Both the position numbers and the translations under genes were made by a program. A stretch of 64,000 bases of DNA from Pampus argenteus (taxonomy: Eukaryota; Chordata; Actinopteri; Scombriformes; Stromateidae), in contig CM072877.1 in assembly GCA_036937835.1 (NCBI GenBank), positions 12,031,001 to 12,095,000 of the forward strand, written 5' to 3'. The notes under the pieces were generated by a model that worked only from the letters and a program-made list of their open reading frames with translations, searched no databases and was not told where the DNA came from. Shown here one piece after another: positions 1 to 12,713 of the stretch (positions are counted from its first letter, which is position 1; every line of letters starts with the position of its first letter).

Positions 1-1684
1 CATCCGGCAAGGATTTCTTTCTTCTGGAGGCTCACTTTGATGAAACTTTCATGCTGATAGGCCCGATTATAATGAACCTGTGAGAGATCCTCGATTTCAC
101 TGCGGACCCTGAGAGTCCGACATATGGCTCTCAAGCGCTGCAGACCTGCAGAGATACAACAATAGTACGTATATGAGCATGTGCATATGACAGCAGCGGG
201 AACAACTATATATAGAGGAGGTACTATGTAATCATGTCTCTAACAAGCAACAGCTCCCCTCGGAGAGAACATCTCACCTTTTATCAGGTTCATACACGGC
301 TTCTTGGTCACAGCAGTCGTTCGGCTGTAGCTGATGTCTGTAAAAAGCACAAAGGGTCAAGACGAAATGTGACAATAGAGTTGCTGAGACAGAAATCTTA
401 TAGTTTCACATCTGTTTGTAGACCCCTATGTGTAATCTTATCAAGATTAGAGATGATATCTTAATCATATCCATCTTTCCATTTACCAGTCAGTTAAATT
501 ACCCCGTTTCATTATGTTTTTCACCCATCCACTTAACTCTACAACTGAACACACATTAGCCAGTTGGATAGTCTGAGGGAGGTTATAACACTGTGCTGTG
601 AGCTGCCGAGTTAATAGGCGATCAGTAGCACAGCAAAGAAAGATAAAAAATGTCTAAACACATATTAGTCTCTGCTTTTTCAGTGAATTACTGGTCATTT
701 CAGCTACATGGCAACTGCTTTCATATCACAGAAACTATCCTCCACAAAGAATCACTATTACTGGGTTGCTTAACACAAATAAAAAAAATAAATCATATTT
801 TCCAACGTACCTCTGGGGATCAGTGGTTTTAAACTGACTTGCCCAGGTAAAGAAAATATCTGCCTCCAATGCAATACAATGGAGGTAAATGGGATTTAAA
901 GTCGGATCAAATCATTTTTTATTTGTATAAAGCTCAATATCAGGGTTTTGATTGATTGTGGTGCTCATAGCATTAAAAATAAATATATATTTTTTCCTAT
1001 GACACACAGTAAGACAAAGTCCTTTATACTCAACACACAATCTCATATAAACTCAGATATACAAATATAAAGTATATACAAAAAGAGACTAATGCACACA
1101 CATAGAAGTGAAGTAAACACAACCAATAATAGACTAAAGACAAAAAAGTAGATGATGAAACATGGATACATCCAAACATAAATAAATACAATTTAAATAC
1201 TAAACAACATTTCAAATAGGCTGAAGGTGGGTTTTAAGATCAGGTATAAATAAAGTGTATTAATACTTTTTGCTGCTCTCTCAACAGATCAGTTTCCACA
1301 ACATAAAGTAAGTAAAACATTTCTGAAGAGGGATATAGCTGAATATATCAAACCTAAACATCACTAGAAGTATCTTACATGAGGAACAATGGTGTTTTAT
1401 AATTTGGGTGGACTTTAATCTCACAGACGTCAGTTATTTTCTCGGTGTTACACCGTATTTGGCTGCCCTGAAATCCTAACCATAACCATCTCACACCTAA
1501 ACCTAAACATAACACTGCAGGACAGGCAGTTCATACTTGAGCCTCCGACCGGGTCATTAGCCAGCGCTCCTTCAGACACCACCGAGCCGCAGTCCACACA
1601 CACCAGCTGGGGCTGAGCGTACAAATCATCGTCGACGATGTTTGACGAGCCGCAGCCCGGACAGCTCAACCCGGCGACAGACAT
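1..1684 (-). CDS. brf2: brf2, TFIIIB subunit BRF2 (5' part, cut by window edge)
   Basis: BRF2 is the TFIIB-like factor that recruits RNA polymerase III to type 3 promoters such as U6 snRNA, in the nucleus. Three coding exons are visible: 1537-1684 (start ATG at 1684), 278-337 and 1-145 (continuing off the window). Intron phases fit (148 nt, then 60 nt). The first exon carries the N-terminal zinc ribbon, CPGC at residues 8-11 and CVDC at 29-32. The second gives NISYSRTTAV, like the YSRSTG stretch of human BRF2. The third opens the first cyclin fold (GLQRLRAIC, then SLQKKEILAGC, compared with human LQKKEVLVGCC). The open frame reads on past 1537, but the GTATGA donor there is needed to join exon 2. 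Orthology rests on remembered human sequence. About 117 N-terminal residues are present. rab11fip1 lies upstream on the same strand, as in human 8p11. Confidence 0.9.
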
Positions 1685-3231
1685 CTTCCCAAACTAAAGA
1701 CAACCGCGTAAAAAAACCAACAGGTTCAATTACACCTGAACACCCGCGGTAAAACTGAACCCGTCTTTAAAAACTGTAAACAGCCGCTAAACGACCAATG
1801 AACGTTGCCGTTCCCACTACGAAATGTGTCCGTGTAAATACAAAGTTTGGCAGGTTCAGTTCCGCTTGGTGCTGTAGCCTAATAAAACTTTTGTTCCTCC
1901 TTTCTTTCTTTCTTTGATGATATACAGGTATAAAATGCTCATATAAAAATAGCAAAATATTAATCTTGCAGTGTGCAGTCTTTGGATTTGAGGTAAATCG
2001 AATTGAATCAATATACTTGACCCCCTTTGTAAAAAGTTTGGCTTTTTACCTGTAAATGTGCTTTGATGAATATGCCATTTGTCCAATAAAATTAAAAGGT
2101 ATATTGTATGATGTAATATGTTGCTGATCATTCAATTCTAGTATTCCAAACAATACATGTTACCAAAAAAAAAAAAATAAAATGTTCATCAATATGGCTG
2201 AGTCATCCAACATTACAAAGCAGATATTTCCCGCAGCTGTCCTCAGATCATAAAACTATAACAATTAATTTACACTAGATTGCATGTAGACATGAGAATA
2301 TTTTGGAAAAAGATTAAACCTCCTAATCAATAAAGACTGGAGGTTATTCATTGTAAATGCATTTGGTTGTTATCAGGAACAGTTTTGCATAATATTTTTC
2401 AATCAATAAAGAAATTGCAAGAGGAGCTTGAGAAAAAACATTTTTTAACCTTGAAAAAAAAAAAGAAGAAGAATGAGTTATTAATTCAGTTGTGCAATTT
2501 ATTTTACATAATATTTTTACATTTTACATAACACCATAAAGCAGTGACCTTACTCCAGTACAGCAGTTCAGTGTGTATATCATGTTGGTATGTGGAAGCT
2601 CAGTAAAGTGCCTTTTTGGGGGGAAGGTAGAATCATGTAAACTTTTGACATTGAGAACAAGAGCAAGAGACTTTATCTACAGAACTAGTGCAAAGTTTAA
2701 CAGTAAAACAAGGCTCATGTATACACACACCAGTGTACACGATGCTAACAGCCTATAGGTAACAATGCATTTTGTTTTTCTATTAAATACAGTGATTAGG
2801 TCTGCCATGTTGGCAACATCAGACATTTGTCAAAATGTTATCAAAATGCAATATGAAAATAATCATTAGAATATAAAAATAATCATTACACACAAGGTTG
2901 TTTCAAAGTAGCAAAGTCAAAACGAAAATATTTCTGAATATTTGGAGAAAAAAAAATATATTTGTACTTAACATCTTTGATTACAAGCTGACAGAATCCC
3001 CCTGTGCAAGATTTCTTGTAGAATACATATTTTAACTTTTATCATTATTTATTTACCATCATGTTGAACTTGATGTTCAATGTTCAAACCTTGAAATCTA
3101 CAATTTTATTCCAGTTATCCTGTAATCAACTAAAGTATTAATGCGTAGATTTTACCATCATGAATTAAGTTAGATTATAGATACTGGAACTGATAGTTAC
3201 AGCGGGGATAAAGTCTCCGCCATGAATCCAC
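1685..3231. other. brf2 promoter side and rab11fip1 3' flank
   Basis: No coding exon seen. The brf2 promoter must lie just above 1684, where a short CpG-containing stretch (about 1690-1800) stands out from AT-rich surroundings. The rest should hold the rab11fip1 3' UTR. A minus-strand AATAAA lies near 2498, but the transcript end cannot be fixed from sequence. Confidence 0.5.
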
Positions 3232-6200
3232 CTACACCGCGCTCTTTGGAAAATTCATGGACATAAGAATACTTGGTTTCTCCTCTATGACACGCACAAG
3301 TATGTTGTCAATGTACTGCTCCAGCTCTAAAATCTTCCTGTCCCTCTCTGACAGCTGGCTCTCCTGTTTCAGCACCAGAGAGATGAGTTCCTTCTGAGTC
3401 AGCTGGGAGTACAACCCCTTCACCTCAGTGTCATTGACCTGTGAAAGCACATAAACATAATTAAAAGATTCACATGATGATGCCATTTGTACTGAACATG
3501 AAACAGAAATGTCACTTCAGCTCATCTTGAGGTTGTTGGTTAGAAAACATACCTTTGTGTTCTCCTGTACCTCACAAGGGATTCCTGTGGATTTGTTATC
3601 TTTTTGTCCTTGAACGACTGAGACAGACTGCTGCTCCAAAGGATTTAGGGGTTTTACAGGCTGAAGCCTGCAATGACAAAAATACAGAAAAAATAAAGAA
3701 ATAAAAGATGTAGGCTCTTACTGGATAGAAGTTGAGAACCTGAACCTGTCTCACCTGCGTGAAGTTGCATGAGGATGTTCCTTCTTCCAGCTTTTTTCCT
3801 CTCCAGCGTGCTGCACTGTCACGGGCTGGGACTCTTGTAGTGGACTTTCCTGGACAGGCACAGAGTGTATGGCTTCTAGCTCTGGGTCACATGTTTGTGT
3901 TACATTGTTATCAGGTGCAATCACACCGTCTGTAACACAGGCTCCGTCAGCGTTTTGTTTGTTTAAAGCGCCTGATGTGGCGGCTGTCTTGGGGGGAGGC
4001 GGGGGTGCATGGGCTATCTTGGACGATTTGATTTTTGTTTGAGAAACGTCATCTTTATCATGAGCTCGTGACGCAGCTGGAGGCCAGAGTACTGAACCGC
4101 TATCACCGCAGGCTGTTATGTCATCGTCATCTTCATCAAATGGATTTAAACCATAAACAACAGGAACTTGTTTTGCCTCTGATCCATGTCCATGAGATGT
4201 TTTTGGTTCAGGGAGTTGCTCCTCCTCCATAGACCGAGGTCTAGACGGCGCAGGTCGTTTAGTGTGTTTGGCTGCTGTTGCCGTTGTTCCTTCGGTGGTA
4301 CTACTTTGTGTCAAGCTCTGGTTGTTCTCTGTATTTGTGGACGATCTACTCAGAGGAGCGTTCATCTGCAGTGAGCGCTGAGGGAGAACACTCGCAGTTT
4401 TGACATCTTTTCCTTTACTCTGCTTGTCATTTTGTGCCGGATGTTGGGTAGATGCATCCGGCTCTCTCTGACTTTGTCTGTTGGCTTCATCTCTTCCTGG
4501 AGGCTGAGGAGCTTGTCGCTTCTCCCGATGAGTCCCAGTAACTTCTTTTCCATCAGAAACGGCCGTGCTTCCCACTGACGGTTCAGGAGATTGACATCTG
4601 GAAATGAAAAAAAAAACAAAGACTTTAATAAAAAAAGGAGTCTCCTGTGGGAAGCCATAATACCCAAAAAATAATAATAAAAAGAATTCACATGAGAGGA
4701 ACTTCACTGGCCTCGAATCATTCTGTAAAAGCAGGCAAAGCACGGACAGGGAAACTATATTAAATAACATTTAAATCTTGTGTAATACCCTGAGTTGCAA
4801 AATTAGATACAGAGAACACAGGATGTCTTCATTAAATTACTGCACTTAAAAGGCAGCGTATAGAAAAATATCGACATTATGAAAAAAAAAAAGCTTTTAA
4901 TATTTCAATCCAATCTTTTCCTGAGATCTACATGAAATTACCTTCCACCTCCATGTCATTATTACTTCCTGTTAATATGAAGAAACAATCTTTCCAACAC
5001 ACTCACTCATGTATAAGATCAGAAAGACAGATTGCATTTAAAACAAGTGCCTGTTGCTGAGGCTGTAAAACAGAAGATAAAGTGACGATCGGAAAACTCA
5101 GATAACCCTTTCTGTACATGTAAATGGCCTTGGCATCATATCACAGTTTCCTTCTTGCATTCAAATTTTATTTCGCTGCCACCTTTTCTGTTCCTCATCC
5201 TCATTCGCTCAAACTTTATGAAGCATTAACTGAAATATACACACAGAGCAACGGGTCAAATGTGGCCTTTAAGTCCATCCGTGAGGTTGAAGTGTAGAGA
5301 CTGTGCTATTTGTTCTAAAAAAAACAAAAAAACCTTGGAAAATGTAATCTTAAAACTGAATAAAATAATATATGAAGTGAAGAGACTAACCTTTTCTGGA
5401 CACTCAACACTTTGCTGCTGTTGGGACTCTCAAAGGGATTATTTGAAAAGTCTTCTTCAAATGGATTAGTAGAAGAAACTTCTGCAGGACTTCTCTCCAC
5501 GGCTACTTTTCTATGTTTCCCTGAAGCTCCCTGCCCCTTCCTCTGTTCTTCCTCTGTTCTAGTTTTCTCCTTTTCCTCAATATTCTTTTCTTCATCTAAT
5601 TTCCGCTTTTCCTCTACCAATCTCTCCATTTCTTCCTTTTCCTTCCTCACTCTCTCATCTTCCTCTTGTCTCCTGCGCCTCTCTTCCTCTGCTCTCATGT
5701 CCTCCATCCTAATCCTTTCCTGCTCTTCTCTTCTGATTCTGCCCTCTTCCTCAATCCTTTTCTTTTCTTCATCTAGTTTCCTCTTTTCCTCTACCAATCT
5801 CTCCTTTTCCTTCCTCACTCTCTCCTCTTCCTCTTGTCTCCTGCGCCTCTCTTCTTCTGCTCTCTCCTCCTCCATCCTAATCCTCTCCTGCTCTTCTCTT
5901 CTAATTCTGTCCTCTTCCTCAATCCTTTTCTTTTCCTCATCTAATTTCCTCGTTTCCTCTATCAATCTCTCCATTTCTTCCTTTTCCTTCCTCACTCTCT
6001 CCTCTTCCTCGTGTCTCCTGCGCCTCTCTTCCTCTGCTCTCTCCTCCTCCATCCTAATCCTTTCCTGCTCTTCTCTTCTAATTCTGTCCTCTTCCTCAAT
6101 CCTTTTCTTTTCTTGATCTAGTTTCCTCTTTTCCTCTACCAATCTCTCCTTTTCCTTCCTCACTCTCTCCTCTTCCTCGTGTCTCCTGCGCCTCTCTTCC

Positions 6201-8494
6201 TCTGCTCTCTCCTCCTCCATCCTAATCCTCTCCTGCTCTTCTCTTCTAATTCTGTCCTCTTCCTCAATCCTTTTCTTCTCTTCATCTAATTTCCTCTTTT
6301 CCTCTACCAATCTCTCCATTTCTTCCTTTTCCTTCCTCACTCTCTCCTCTTCCTCTTGTCTCCTGCGCCTCTCTTCCTCTGCTCTCTCCTCCTCCATCCT
6401 AATCCTCTCCTGCTCTTCTCTTCTGATTCTGTCCTCTTCCTCAATCCTTTTCTTTTCTTCATCTAGTTTCCTCTTTTCCTCTACTAATCTCTCCATTTCC
6501 TTCCTAGCCATCTCCTCTTGCTCTTGTTTCCTCCTTTCCTCCTCTTTCCTAATCTTTTCCTCTTCCTCCCTTTGCCTTTTTTCCTTTTCCTCAATTCTCC
6601 TCTGTTCTTCTTGCCATCTAACCCTCTCCGCTTCCTCCACTTTCCTTCTCCTTGCTTCCTCAATCCTTTTCCTCTCTTCTTCCTCCCTTCTAATGTTCTC
6701 TTCTTCAGTTCTTTTCCTCTCTTCTTCCTCTAGTTTTCTCTTTTCCTCAAGTAATCGCTCATATTCTTCTTTCCTAATCCTCTCTTCCTCCCTTTGTCTC
6801 ATTTCTTCTTCCTCTAGTCTTTTCTTTTTTTCATGCTCTTGTCTTCTCACCCTATCCTCTTCCTCACGTCTTTTTTCTTCCTGGGCACTTTCCTCCTCCC
6901 TCCTAATCCTCTCCTCTTCTTCAACCCGCATTTTTTCTTGCTCTTCAAGTCTCCTCTTTTCCTCTGCTAATATCTCACGCTCTTCTTCCTCTTTCCTAAC
7001 TCTCGCCTCGCTCCTAATTCTTTCCTCTTCCTCCCTTTTATGTTTCTCTTTTTCGATCCACATCTTCTCTTTCTCTTCTTTTACTCTCATTTCTTCCATA
7101 TCATCTCCCTTATTTTCTATTTCTGCTTCTTCCTCCTCCTCCTCCTCCATCCAGGGTGAATACTGTCTCACAGCTCTGAGTGAGTCAACAGACGGGGGAG
7201 AGCTTTCGGGGACATCTTCCATAGATCCAAGGCCTGAACTGGCCAGACTGAAGTTTGAGCCAATGCGAGCGGTCCGAGGCTGCTCGTCAGAGTATATGTG
7301 ACTGCCGTTGATACACAAGTTACTTTGCTCCACTGATCCATCTTTCTGTTGTCCAGCAGTTGAATCTTTGCTGTCTGAGCTGCCAGAGCGTTTATGTATC
7401 ATGAACTTGAACTTCTTTTTACCTAGAGAAAGTTAACACACATTTAATGATAGAAAGGAAAAAAAAAATCATAGGAATAATGATTAGTAATTAGTGATTA
7501 AAAAACTGTTGCTCCTCACCTTCAGAGGAGTTCACACTCAGACCAGATGACTGGCTGCCACTTAGTGAGGAGTTCTTCGCAGGTAGAACAGACATGGACT
7601 GCGACATGTTCTTCTGAAGGTTAGACTTGGGAGAAAACAAAGACTTCATCTTAAGTTTCTTCTTTTTCTCTTCTTTGCCTGCAGCCACCTCACCGTCGTC
7701 CTCACTGTCCGTCAGAACCTGGTTAAAGGACGGCACCACGGTGGACGCATCATCCGATTCCCTTTTCTTGCCACGAACTTTGTCCTTGAACTTGCCCAGG
7801 CGAGATCGGGATTTGCCAGCAGCAGAGATGTCGAACATGCTGGCAGTCATGTTGTTTCTCATGAACTGGATGTCCACAAGCACCTCTCCTCTGTCTTTGT
7901 CCAACTTGCCCGTTTTGTCCAGCAGCTTAAACCATCTGTTAAAGAGACACATGTGTTATTAACTGATGGATGAACTTCCTGCCTCAGCATTGCCTTTAAA
8001 CTTTAATATATGAACCACATGAACAATGTCTAGGTCTCGGGCTGTGTCGGAATTGAAATCAATATTGCAGTTTTTTATAAGAATATGATCAGATATGCAA
8101 ATATAGTATGCAAATGATAATTCAAGTGTAGTTCAATGCAATTAACTGGGGTTCATATGGTACATTATGTCAGACAAAAGCTGTCTGAATTTATTTAAGT
8201 AACCCTTTTTAAATTACACTATACTTATTATTTAGACAACATATGAAACAACAATAAACTAATAATTGTCCCGTCCTACCAAGGGCCAGTGTTTATTAAA
8301 ATTAAACAGCAAGATTTCTATTATTGGAGCATTGTTCCCTTGAAACTATTATTCAACATAATGTAATCTACTGAATGGTTTTAAGGAAACAATGAACAAT
8401 CCTGCAGCAAATGGAAAATGACTCAGTAGCAACTAAAATGTTCTTCAAAAAGTCTGATGATTAAGCACAACCAGCAAACTGACCATGAAGGAAA

Positions 8495-8544
<50 letters not shown>

Positions 8545-8957
8545 TTCCTCCCTGTGGCAAACTCTAACATGGAAAATTTATGAATGCTTGTACTGTGAAT
8601 ACTTATAATTTATGGATTTGAATAGACAAAATAATCCTCAGCCGACAGTCAACAACTTAAGCACTGGTTACAACCAAAAAACAGCAACTTACAGAGTAAC
8701 TTTAATTCTCAGAATAAAACCCCACAGAAACAGTAAAATGTCTACAGAGACCACGCTGTGCCAACTTGCACTGCTTCTGACTTTAGTGTCATGGTCCAAC
8801 ACTAACAGAAGGGTGTCAAAATGAGCTCAACAGCAAAAAATGAACAGTCAGCATTAAAAAAAAAAAAAAAAAGCTTATCAAGCAGAAATCTGAGGTCAGC
8901 TCACCGCTGAACAAACAACTCTGACTGAAATCTGGATTCCTGAGGAAATGGGGAAGG

Positions 8958-8997
<40 letters not shown>

Positions 8998-11062
8998 ATG
9001 TTGTGGCTGCAGTTAGTCATCTTAAAACCATCTGTTCTTGTGATGTGAAACGAGAAAGTAATATATAAAAATTTAGAGTTTCGGCTCGTAAATACTGTTT
9101 TAAAAATCATTACACAACATTGTCTAAAAATATCATGCTTTATGCGTGTGTGTGTCCTAAAGGGCAACACCTTGCCCTGAGGTGCAAATGATATATAATA
9201 CAGACCACACTGAAAGTAGTGCCTTCCACTCAGTAGTACTGAATCAGTCATGTTGTTGAAATTCATCCTCTTTTCTTAGGAATCCCTTGAGACGTGTAGC
9301 AACAACCAAATTAAGGAGGGAAACGCCTTTTCCTGGATTTAGCAAAATGGTTGAGACTGCTGTCACAGCTCCTGTGCCTCCTCCTCTTGAGTAATGGGAT
9401 GTGATTTGTAAATTTCAGGCCTTGACATTATTCATGTTCCACTCTCATGTATAGTGACACATTAATATATGCTATACCGTTCTGAAAAAAAAGAATATCT
9501 CATCCATGCCCTCTGTGGTGTTGTGGTGCATCATTTTGAATAGTTTCATTGTCAAAATAGGTAAACAGTAACACAATTCTTTCACAATAATACAAATACT
9601 ATTTCAGACAAGGATATGCCGCGGTATGCAGTTATTAGTTAATTCACAACCCCAACCTTTGACAACCACTGTACTTCACTGATGCAAACAAAACAAAACA
9701 AAACATCCCACATGAACAAGTAAAAATGAGAAGTTCTTGCTGCGTCAGTTTACAATAGAAAGGAAGTTGCAAAAGTGTTTGGCTGTGAACTAGTTGTGGT
9801 AGTAAGCAGTGTAAAGGAGGAATTAAAAAGCAGCTTTCACCTAATGCCTAGCCGATGCCCTTAAACTCAGTAATCTCACATCCGAGCTCAGTAGTAGTAA
9901 TGAAGTGAAGTGAAGTGTGCTGCTTGGCTGTACAAAACAGGACTATAGAGAATAGTGCATGACTCAACATTTTCTAAATGTGTTCTACTTCACACACACA
10001 CACATCCTTCCTTGTGAAGCCTGTACTACTGATAAGACAATGCCCCGAGTGGCTGAAGCCATTCTTATCACACAACACAGCTGTGTGAGTGGGAGAAAAG
10101 CTGAGTGTGTAAAAAACGACACAACAGTGATAATTGTCCGAGAACCTAAACTACTTTATCATTTCAGTCCACATTCATGAGTTGGAGAAGCCAAAATGAA
10201 GGGAACGGAGTGAAACTGAAAAAAAACTAAAAATTCCTTTTCTCACGGATGTCACACATCACTGGTCGCACCTCATGTTATATTAAAAAAAGAAAAAAAA
10301 ATATCCCAATATATGCTAGAGCACACACTATGTGGAGGAAAGAAGACAATTTCCAGTGAAGTTGTCTCAAATTATGCAGGTTAGATGTAACTTGCCTAAC
10401 TTTTTTACACTATAATGTTTCTGTAGGTGATGAGCCACTTGAAAAAAAAAAAAACACATTTACTGTAAACAGTAGAGCTGTTGTACTGGCAGCTTGTGGA
10501 ACATGTAACACTGTTTGTTATAGAGTCAGTGCAGACGCAGTGGTCAGAAAAAAAACTGACCTTGCTTGACTGTTGCCATCACTGTTTGTTTTTCGTTGAT
10601 AAAACAGTCAGGAATGCGAGGCTACAGACGGATTTAAACCTCGCAGGCAAGGTGCATTCACCAAGCTCACAGAGAACTACAGAGAGGTCAACAGAAAACA
10701 AGCACGGCGTTTATTCGACACTGGCTAAAAGCATGTTTGCTGGTTTTCAGTGGAAAAAAACGTTAACATGTTAACACGCACATCTCTGCAACTGTGCTTA
10801 AAGGAAACATCTGATTTTTTTCACTGACAACCTGTCAAGAAGGGCAGACGTCATAAGAGGTGTGAACACACAACAAAACCCTAAAAAATCCTGTTTTATA
10901 AAAAGGTTTGCCATAATGTGAACAGGCAAATCTATATTATTTTATATAAGCAGTAACTCTCGTACTAATATGCATTGTATTTCATTGCACACATCTACTA
11001 ACACAACACAGAGACACCCAAACAATCCTTAAGAAGATAGAGGGGTGTGTGTGTCTCTCTCT

Positions 11063-11097
<35 letters not shown>

Positions 11098-12713
11098 AGA
11101 CAAACAGGTTGGACATGCATTCTTCTTTTGTATAACAGCAGTCAACAGCTTAGCACAAGATAAGATTTCCCATTCTTACTAAGACACAGTCTGAGCTGAG
11201 GATTATTTTAATTATTTTAACAAGTCTAACAAATTAAATATTAATCGTTTGTCAAAGCAAGTGAAGTGTATATCACGGGCCTTGCTGGTAAGAGCTGTAA
11301 AACCTGATTACTGCCATTATTACCACAAACTGAACAGAGATGGGTGTGACATTTTTTTTCAAACTAAAGTTATTACCCCGGTTAATTACTTCACATACTT
11401 TTCTTTCTTATGCATTGATGTTTGGTGTGTCTCTCTGTCTGTCTCTGTCTCGTTGACAAGTTCAGTCAAAAGAGTGAATCCTTTCACCAATTTCATTCGC
11501 CTGAGTAAGTAATGCTGATTGGCATCCTTGATGGCTGCAGCAGAGAGAGCAAATCCTTTAAGCTAAACTGGAATGTGTGGGCAACTTTATAATTCAAACC
11601 CACCAGAGAGGGTCTGTGTACCGATGTATGTGTGTGTGTACAAATATAATAGAGAGTAATCAGGTCCAAAATTTAAGGAAAACATATGGAAATCCCAAAC
11701 AACAGCTTTCACATATGCTGCATAATTTTAGTATTAGAACAAAACAAAAGAAAAAAGGATGTGGTTGGAATTATTTAGGGATTTAATAGAAATTGACTGA
11801 CAGAACCAGCAACCAGAAGTTGCTCTACCTGTGGCGCAGATGTAAAGCAAAGTTTCTTCCTTATTTTTTTGGATTGGATGTATGCAATATGTCTGATGTG
11901 GAGAAGCTGAGATAAAAAGCTATTTCAGCTATCCAAATTGATAATCTATTTATTTTGCCTTTCATATTTCTCTGTCTTGAAGACTTGCATGTCTTCTGGG
12001 AGTTCACAGAGTCAGCTGCAGAGCAAGACTCAGCTCTGCAAGGGAGGGGGGGCGGGGGTTGCTATTGTCACCTGAGATGTTTGGTCTGAACAACAAAACT
12101 GAATCTGAATCACTAAAGTATAATCTGATGGATTGACTAATTTCGTGGCCCTGTCTTGTAGATGGCCATTACATAATACATAATGTAATTAATTAAATTG
12201 TTGCTCAGAGGCCTCCAAATTACTCCAAAACACAAAAAGGTATTCAGTTACCATCACGTATGAAAAAGAAAAAAAACAAACATTAAAAGTCACTAATACT
12301 ATACTACAAAAATGATTACAAAATGATAATTAGTTAATACTACTATCTTTGGTCCCATCTGTGCGCACTTACTCGGTCTTGTTGCGGGTTTTGTCCTTGC
12401 TGAGCTGCAGCAGGTTGATGACAGCATGTCCCAGCAGCTTATCTGGACCCACCAGGGCCCGATGCAAGACGTGGACGTGCAGCGTGCTGCGCTCCCCTCC
12501 TCCGCCGCCCTGATGCAGGTCGAAGGCGGCCTCCTCCTTCCACATAGGAGCCACGGTCTTCTCCACCACCGAGGTCTGGTACTTCTCCTTGCCCACTTGC
12601 ATGACCGCGTACGCATCGTTAGTGCCGCTTTTCCCCTTTATCCTGAGGCCTCTGGCTTGGTGTACCGTTACCTGGACGCTTGTCGGACACCACTGCTGAT
12701 CCGCCAGTGACAT
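3232..12713 (-). CDS. rab11fip1: rab11fip1, Rab11 family-interacting protein 1 (class I FIP, RCP)
   Basis: Class I Rab11-FIPs bind Rab11-GTP and membranes to drive recycling-endosome traffic. Coding exons: 12373-12713, 7520-7935, 5391-7422, 3755-4597, 3553-3667, 3232-3438, totalling 3954 nt (1317 aa plus stop). The start at 12713 gives MSLADQQW directly before the C2 domain (about residues 10-150: VQVTVHQARGLR, TNDAYAVMQVGKEKY, IQFMRNNMTASMFDIS). Residues about 343-880 are an E/R/K-rich helix or coiled coil built from tandem repeats. NPFE occurs twice near the end of exon 3 and NPFD once in exon 4; such motifs bind EH domains. The last exon holds the Rab-binding domain, ending YIDNILVRVIEEKPSIL, the FIP family signature. 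Length is near that of the long human isoform (about 1280 aa). Exon 4 is 843 nt with phase 2 at both ends, so it can be skipped in frame. RAB11FIP2 and FIP5 share the C2 and RBD, but the long insert and the brf2 neighbour favour FIP1. Confidence 0.92.
5575..6510 (-). repeat. rab11fip1: Coding minisatellite in rab11fip1 exon 3 (56/59-residue units)
   Basis: Five full copies and one partial copy of a unit beginning ERLVEEKRKLDEEKKRIEEE and continuing DRIRREEQERIRMEEERAEE. Spacing alternates between 59 residues (177 nt, junction KEKEEMERL) and 56 residues (168 nt, junction KEKERL), so the array is a 345-nt dimer repeated. Copies are nearly identical in nucleotides. On the + strand it appears as a long pyrimidine-rich tract; the open frames on that strand are by-products of the repeat. 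Confidence 0.9.
8490..8550. repeat. Poly(A)45 flanked by perfect 8-bp inverted arms
   Basis: An uninterrupted A tract (8498-8542) is bracketed by GGAAAGTT on the left and AACTTTCC on the right, which are reverse complements. It could be a retroposed tail that landed in a palindromic site or simple A-tract expansion between arms. Confidence 0.85.
8961..8996. repeat. (TG)18 microsatellite
   Basis: A perfect TG dinucleotide run of 36 nt in rab11fip1 intron 1. Confidence 0.95.
11044..11096. repeat. Compound (GT)n(CT)n(GT)n microsatellite
   Basis: About 53 nt: GT units, then CT units, then about 15 GT units. Intronic in rab11fip1. Confidence 0.9.

Larger units (their letters stand above)
7936..12372 (-). 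other. rab11fip1: rab11fip1 intron 1
   Basis: The 4.4 kb intron between the two C2-domain exons, flanked by GAGTAAGT at the donor and AACAG at the acceptor. It holds a 45-nt poly(A), (TG)18 and a compound GT/CT/GT microsatellite, and no other exon I can support. This long first intron is a plausible place for enhancers, but none is recognisable by eye. Confidence 0.7.

Noticed and set aside
5412..7301. Long Ser/Leu/Phe-rich open frames on the + strand
   Set aside because: They are the complement of the GAG/AGG-rich coding repeat of rab11fip1. Their low-complexity products mirror that repeat, and no family is recognisable.
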